From assembly GCA_034638255.1 (NCBI GenBank), contig JAWPGT010000001.1, forward strand, positions 1,240,001 to 1,304,000: a stretch of DNA of 64,000 nucleotides, given 5' to 3'. A program made the translations under genes and the position numbers. Source of the stretch: Coprinus comatus. Lineage: Eukaryota; Basidiomycota; Agaricomycetes; Agaricales; Agaricaceae. The stretch's first letter is position 1; the number at the start of each line of letters is the position of its first letter. Below, piece after piece: positions 59,001 through 64,000 of the stretch. A model generated the notes under the pieces. It made no database searches, was not told the origin of the DNA, and saw only the letters and a program-made list of their open reading frames with translations.

Positions 59001-59897
59001 ATCCTTTACCCCAACTATCTTATCATTGGATTCCTCGCCTTCTCCGCGATTCGTGGATCCAGTGCTGACTCCAACTCTCTGTGCTGCTTCCGCGGCACGC
59101 CTTCTAGCGACCCACGAATCACCGCTATTTAAGACACCATCAAAGTTGGAACTAAAGCCAACGCGAGTGCGGGGTGATGGAAGGCCAACTTCGCGAGGCG
59201 ACATTCCTGGAGCCTGTAAATTTGACAAAGACTGTTTTCTGGGTAAAGTAGAACTTGTGGGTTCTGATGAATGTTAATGATGAGGAAAGATGAGATGTAG
59301 AAAAACATCTGACCTGCATTGCTATCTCGCCGTTTTCCAGTTCCATATCTCTCCCGCAAGGGACTTCCGACAGACGATGGATTATGACCTAGCCTTGGTC
59401 TCTCCTGGCCCAAATTTGCCGTTGCTAATGGCGAGAAATAATCGGTGGACTGACGTCTGTTCCGGTCAGAATTCAAGGGACCGGCGAAAAGCTGAATATA
59501 GAATTATATTCTCAATACGCGTTTCGACAAAACCCTCAGAGTAGATGAAAGCCCTAACCTTCTTTTCCCCTTCATTCATCTCCCGAAGGCCTACTGGATC
59601 GCTTCCGTATTCCCGAACAACACCCTCCCAACGTTCTACTTCGAGACCCAAACCTCCCTTTCCACCTCCCTCTTTGTATATCTTCAACAACTCTTCCTTG
59701 GAATATCGGAAGGGGTGGGTTTCGTCGTGAAGAGCCGAGTGGAGTGGAGGGGCAGGAGATACAAGAGCTGAGTATGAGGAAACCCCGGATGGCGGAGGAT
59801 TTGCTGGGGGTGGCGATGGCGGAGGTTGTGTGCGCGATGGAGCGAGTTGTTTTGGGCGCATCCATTCGGGACCAAAGTGCATAGTAGTGGTAGACAT
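56060..59897 (-). CDS. GYF-domain protein (Smy2 / GIGYF type)
   Basis: GYF domains bind proline-rich PPG-phi ligands and link to mRNA decay, translation repression or COPII trafficking. The N terminus (MHFGPEWMRPKQLAP) and the following segment YSKEELLKIYKEG resemble the eIF4E-binding-like motif (YxxxxLL) found before GYF domains in GIGYF proteins. The GYF core is split by an intron: SIEWSYKDPTGTIQGPFRAD then MQKWFDDGYFS (58740-58600). Next is a ~700-residue Q/S/P-rich disordered region, then a long charged helix (REIQEAEAKKAEARKAAERE). The C-terminal block EFLNWLNDSLKGLN ... IMNMLLSFPVDADAPTKEII is the conserved tail, ending in Lys-rich KVVNKKKKGGRS. About eight introns. Confidence 0.86.
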
Positions 59898-60031
59898 TCT
59901 GCAGAGCTTGTGTAGTGGCTGAAGGCGAATGAAAATTCTGTAATCACACGTGGAAAATATTTAGACAGGTATATGCCAGTCCCGTCCTCATTAGGGCAGG
60001 TCATCTACACTACTTGCAAACTTTACTCTAA

Positions 60032-62434
60032 CTATTCCATCTTTACTCGCCATGCAGATGTAGGCAGTGCTATAGCACAACAGTCAATACACTATATTTA
60101 CCACCGGTCTACCTACTCACCTTGTAGTTTTCTGGCAGTTGGGATGATGAAGGCTATCAAAAACAGGAGTCCAACCCCAATGCATAATCCGGATACTACG
60201 TAGTAGCCATCGGTTATCGTTATGCAAACCCCTTCTAACTCTTCACATTGTGCCTTCCCGTGATCCGAAACACATTCAACAGCTGAGATACACATTAGAT
60301 TTCACATCTTCTCCGAGCTCTTACAAACAAACCTTGAATAGCGAGCTCAAGCCCGTTTTCTTTTACTTGGCATGTTGCTACACTAAACAAGTCAACACCT
60401 ACTTGAATGTTAGAACAGAGGATAAGAAACAGCAGGTTTGTGGGTGACCTTTTAGAACAAACCACTTCGGCCAAGTGCCTCCCATGTTGGTGAAGGTATT
60501 AAGAAGCTGTACAGTTAATATTAGCGGTGATGGCAATGATACACTTCCAACCATACCGTCATGTATGTACCACCAATAAGTGGATCAGAGACACGAGTAT
60601 GGAATGCTGATATACCAACGAATTGGACTGTTCTGAAAAATAAAACTCTATTAGACAATAAGAATATCGACATCTTAGTTACTTACGAAGAAAATGAAGA
60701 GAGAACGGTTTGGATGATTACGAAGACCAAGAATGCGAATGAGTATGGTGTGGGTGGAAACCAATACACAACCAAAGTTGCCACTAAAGTTAAGACAAGA
60801 CGTGGCCAAAACGCCCATATCCAAGGCTTCAACGGCTTGTCACCCCTTGACCACTTGGCTGCCAGCCAACCACCCATTATTTGGAACGGGAAGTCGATGA
60901 GCACAGCAGCAGCGAGATCTTCCCGTAAAAACCCCTTCTCAACCATTTTGAGAGACGTTGCAGCATCGTTTGCGGCGAAACCGATCTTCGCAAATAGATG
61001 TACGAGAACGAGCAGTTGAACATCTGTTCGGTATATTAATAATTGGCAAATCAATACTGGAGAGAATAAACATACGTCTCAATTTACAAATGGACCAAAT
61101 GGTCTTGTAAACTCCGGTAATGCTCATATCAGCTTCAGTTGCCGGTTCTTTGTCCTATCGTGAGTGAGTTAGCCTTACTAGCGCCATTCAAGTTGGGCAA
61201 AATCTGACCTCTTTTTTGAACAGAAGTAACCAGAGAGTCACCGCATAACAAACCATACTCCAGAATTTCAAGTATGTACCCAGCATAAGCTGTGGGATGC
61301 CCCATTTATTAGCAAAAGATTCACTATTGAAAGCCAAAAAGACAGTGAAAGAAGCAAAGAACCCAGTATTGAGCCCAATAGTTTGACAAGTGGATGCATA
61401 TGACAAGCTATCATGGGACAATAGAGTCAACGCCCAACCTATTATGATGTTTCAGCATTCGATCTTCTGTTGGGCGAAAGAACAAACCATCCACTGCGAT
61501 ATCTAGTTAAGAATCTTAACAATATTGCTCACTAAAACAAATCATTATCACTAGGGTTGCTTACCTTGTGTAGCCGAGAATAAAACAAGTGAAGTGAAGA
61601 CTATTGTAAGCTCGGTGACATTATTTGCAGGCTGGTAACAATACATATATGAATGTCCAGCACTGTATAACGGAGGTACTCACATCGTCCATAAGTTTTT
61701 GCACATTCATTGAGATGTAGAGCATCAATGTTCCGACAATTAGTTGCATGGGAATAATCCAAGACTTCCTGCGTCCAATGGATTTGAAGAATACCGAATC
61801 TACAATTGGAGACCATAATAATTTGAGGGAATAAGGATAACTTGACAAAGCGAATGTAGCCAGTTGGGAATATGAAAGATGCTCTTTAAGTAGGAATGGG
61901 ACAGATCCTATAGCACTATTAAAGATGGCTATACTCTTACAATACGAAAGTTCATACCTAATGCCAAGCCCAGCTAGCAGAAGATATACAACAGTTAGTA
62001 GATGCAACTAAATCAGAATGGGTGAGCGTACTGGAACACCCTGTATTAGGTCTAATCGTCGTGAGATATTATATATAATATTGCGCATTATCCAACTCAC
62101 ATAGTACACATAGTAATACCATTGCTCTCTTATCCTTCTTTGACATGGGTTTCTTCCCAGCACTCCGTGGCGGAACCTCATAATCCTCGTCTATCAAATC
62201 CCGGGCTGCCTGTCGCCTTTCTTCCTCCCCAAGCAAGCTCAACTCTAGATCCTCTTCTCCATCTTCTACTGTAGCTCTTGGGGTTCTTGGGGTTCGAGGT
62301 GAAATATGTATACTATGCAGAGACGAGGAGACTGCCATAGGTTTGGAGTTGGAGTTGTTTCGCATAGCCTCCTGGGAAGCAGCCGTCTTTGTTGTATTCT
62401 GATCTTCCCTTTTCTGCTTCTTCCTCAGGGACAT
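60032..62434 (-). CDS. Acetyl-CoA transporter (SLC33A1 / AT-1 type)
   Basis: A 12-helix MFS-like membrane protein that carries acetyl-CoA into the ER lumen in animals. The first exon encodes a Ser/Pro/acidic cytosolic head (SPRTPRTPRATVEDGEEDLE) and KKDKRAMVLLCVLY. Two microexons follow, 62051-62032 (20 nt, LIQGVP) and 61973-61958 (16 nt, LGLALG), giving the conserved YLIQGVPLGLALGSVPFLL. Then SYSLKLLWSPIVDSVF and GRRKSWIIPMQLIVGTL-type motifs (61880-61700), ATQDIAVDGWALTLL, NTGFFASFTVFLAF and GGTYMTLLNTFTNMGGTWP. The C terminus ends ALPTSAWRVKME at the TAG near 60032. Start chosen at MSLRKKQKRED; a Met 33 codons upstream is also in frame. About fourteen introns. Confidence 0.88.
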
Positions 62435-63105
62435 GTAGATTAGAAGATATCCACGCGCCGGGCGAAAGGTATTTAGGGCAGAATTCGCTGGCAGTGAACT
62501 TGGAGAGAGTTTAATACGGAAGCACGTGGCCACGGACGTGTCGCGATCAAAATCACAAACACTCCTCCTTCAAACTTCAAACCTTTTCACTTCAAACATC
62601 TTAGACCTAATGCATTTGCTATTGGCCACCATTTATCCTCTACTAACACAAACAGACTTCTTGAAATTGATTTTTTCCTCGACAGCCTCCTTTAACGCTA
62701 TTAGCGATCTTAGTCCTCAACGTATCAGGTCCATTGCAACCAAACAAAATCGCTCAGTACGAGCAAGAGCTTGACCAGCGGTTCCTCTATCTACTCCAAC
62801 GCTCTTGCTGGGTCATTGGGCAAATTATCTACTCCCAAAACTACGACACATCATTGCCACGTTGTGCATTGATAACGCACCTCGTCGACCATGTGGATAG
62901 TTGAAGTATATGCGCTTTAGCATCTTCCGGCCAATTTTTTGTCTTCCAACTATCATCCTCCTAAAAGTATATCGTGTATATATGCCGTCACTACCAGACC
63001 TGACTCTCGGGTACCAGGACGGCATATATCCAAACTGGTCAATCTGCCGAGCAACTCTTGGGTATTTAAGCAGCCGCAACTTCTCTGTATATTTTGTGAA
63101 TATCC
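62435..63105. other. Divergent intergenic region (acetyl-CoA transporter / P450 remnant)
   Basis: About 670 bp. An 82-codon frame at 62526-62774 shows no splice partners or family resemblance. No other feature is apparent. Confidence 0.5.
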
Positions 63106-64000
63106 ATGGATCTTTTTCTCTATTCCAATATCTTGCTATTTCTATATGGCATCTTTTTGGCCTTTATATTCCGGGTTCTTTAACGCCCATACTAGGCTGA
63201 TGCTCCGCCACGTTCCTGGGCCCAAGGCAACATCATTGATCCGGGGTGAAGACTGGAACCTCTATAGTGATACTCCTAGAAAACCTTACAGGCAGTGAGT
63301 GACACACAAAATACGGACATGTCGTAAAGTTCAACGGCGCTTTCGGTGTCAGTGGTATACCAAACTCTTCATGCTTACTAACTTAGTATGCGCCTTTTCA
63401 GCATCAAGTTAGTTCACTAACCGACCACAGAGCTATGTCATTTATTCTAGGAGAGAATACCTATCTTTTCCCTAAAGCAGAAAAGGTGTACGAGCCTGGT
63501 TCAAAGCAACTCTAGGCGAAGGCATTCTCTGGGTCGAAGGTAAGATATCCTGTAACCAACATTAATCAGGTCAGCAACAAAGAGACTGCATAGGGAAAGA
63601 AGAACATGAACGTAAAAGAAGACTATTTGCTCTTGCTCTTAGGTACGTAATTGGCAATGAGAATGATATGAAAAATTGTACTGGCCCTACTAGCCAGCGA
63701 TCTGTTCGTGACTTGGCACCCGTTATATTCGATCAGTCAAATTGTCAGCTCAATGGAACAGAATTCTCGATGACAACCATGCCGAATGGACTGAAATAGA
63801 AGTCACATACTGGGCCGGTCGATTCGTGTGAGCAACCATCCACCACACCCTATCATTCTTTCCTGTCTAAAGCATATCCTAGACTGGACACCATTTGTCG
63901 CGCTACATTTACTTATGACTTTGGCTTCCTTTTTCAGCATGAAGCTGACTCACTGGCTGAAGTCCTTGATGGACTTACAAACGAGAACAAGAAATCATCA
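63106..64000 (+). pseudogene. Cytochrome P450 pseudogene, 5' part (runs off the window)
   Basis: Clear resemblance to the N-terminal third of a basidiomycete P450 mono-oxygenase, but the frame is broken repeatedly. A hydrophobic anchor (MDLFLYSNILLFLYGIFLAF) is in a different frame from the proline hinge RHVPGPKATSLIRGEDWNLY. The tail of that exon, KPYRQ, runs into TGA where a Trp codon is expected. The frame must then shift for YGHVVKFNGAFG, which splices to HQVSSLTDHRAMSFILGENT. Near 63486 two extra bases throw VRAWFKATLGEGILWVEG out of frame. KEEHERKRRLFALALS and QRSVRDLAPVIFD follow in frame, and a lost base near 63740 shifts to KLSAQWNRILDDN. The exon after the last intron (LDTICRATFTYDFGF) is intact. 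At least four lesions in 0.7 kb argue for a decayed gene. The haem-binding half is outside the window. Confidence 0.82.

Noticed and set aside
62526..62774. 82-codon open frame between the acetyl-CoA transporter and the P450 remnant
   Set aside because: No homology recognised, no splice partners, and it overlaps the likely divergent promoter.
1..64000. CRISPR arrays, prokaryotic operons, phage or viral genes
   Set aside because: The window is intron-rich eukaryotic DNA; no regularly spaced direct repeats or viral hallmark proteins were seen.

Overview
This window is nuclear DNA from a filamentous basidiomycete fungus, most likely an agaricomycete. The evidence is the gene structure: almost every protein gene is cut by many introns of about 45-70 nt with GTNNGT donors, some exons are only 8-30 nt, and intergenic gaps are short. 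The gene content agrees: a group X dual Ser/Thr-histidine hybrid kinase, a fungal zinc-less Fpg glycosylase, Sub2, Rok1, Vac8, a GH43-CBM35 exo-galactanase type enzyme, a GH16 glucanase and a basidiomycete-type P450. I joined exons by hand from reading frame, GT-AG sites and protein-family resemblance; no alignment or database search was run.

Layout. 1-4.6 kb: the C-terminal end of cytoplasmic dynein heavy chain, homoserine kinase (THR1), an uncharacterised Q/A-rich protein and mitoribosomal protein mL43. 5-8.7 kb: a 1166-residue disordered Ser/Pro-rich protein. 9.7-11.8 kb: a secreted Gly/Thr/Glu tandem-repeat protein with many KR/RR sites. 11.8-15 kb: a gene-poor stretch holding a 570-bp MITE with near-perfect 36-bp terminal inverted repeats and a TA duplication. 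15-21.2 kb: an uncharacterised 548-residue protein, an MFS transporter and an Fpg/MMH DNA glycosylase. 21.8-26.1 kb: UTP5/WDR43 and a Pho85-type CDK with a 33-residue polyglutamine run. 26.3-36.5 kb: one very large hybrid histidine kinase gene. 36.7-41 kb: SUB2 and a mitochondrial dicarboxylate-type carrier built from tiny exons. 41.1-43.1 kb: a GH43-CBM35 gene that seems broken near its N terminus. 43.8-50.8 kb: ROK1, CCA1 and VAC8. 51.4-55.8 kb: a GH16 enzyme and a BAG-domain protein. 56-62.4 kb: a GYF-domain protein (Smy2/GIGYF type) and an acetyl-CoA transporter (SLC33A1 type). 63.1-64 kb: the 5' part of a decayed cytochrome P450 gene that runs off the window.

Most genes are unrelated housekeeping genes in short divergent or convergent pairs (THR1/dynein, ROK1/CCA1, carrier/GH43 and PHO85/histidine kinase are tail to tail; UTP5/PHO85, CCA1/VAC8 and the uncharacterised gene/mL43 are head to head). 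Some themes recur: ribosome and RNA biology (UTP5, ROK1, SUB2, CCA1, mL43), wall or plant polysaccharide breakdown (GH43, GH16) and signalling (histidine kinase, PHO85). I see no biosynthetic cluster, rRNA, tRNA, CRISPR array or autonomous transposon. The most unusual items are the KR-rich secreted repeat precursor, the MITE, the degenerate kinase motifs at the N terminus of the histidine kinase, microexons in several genes, and two apparently decaying genes (GH43 and P450).
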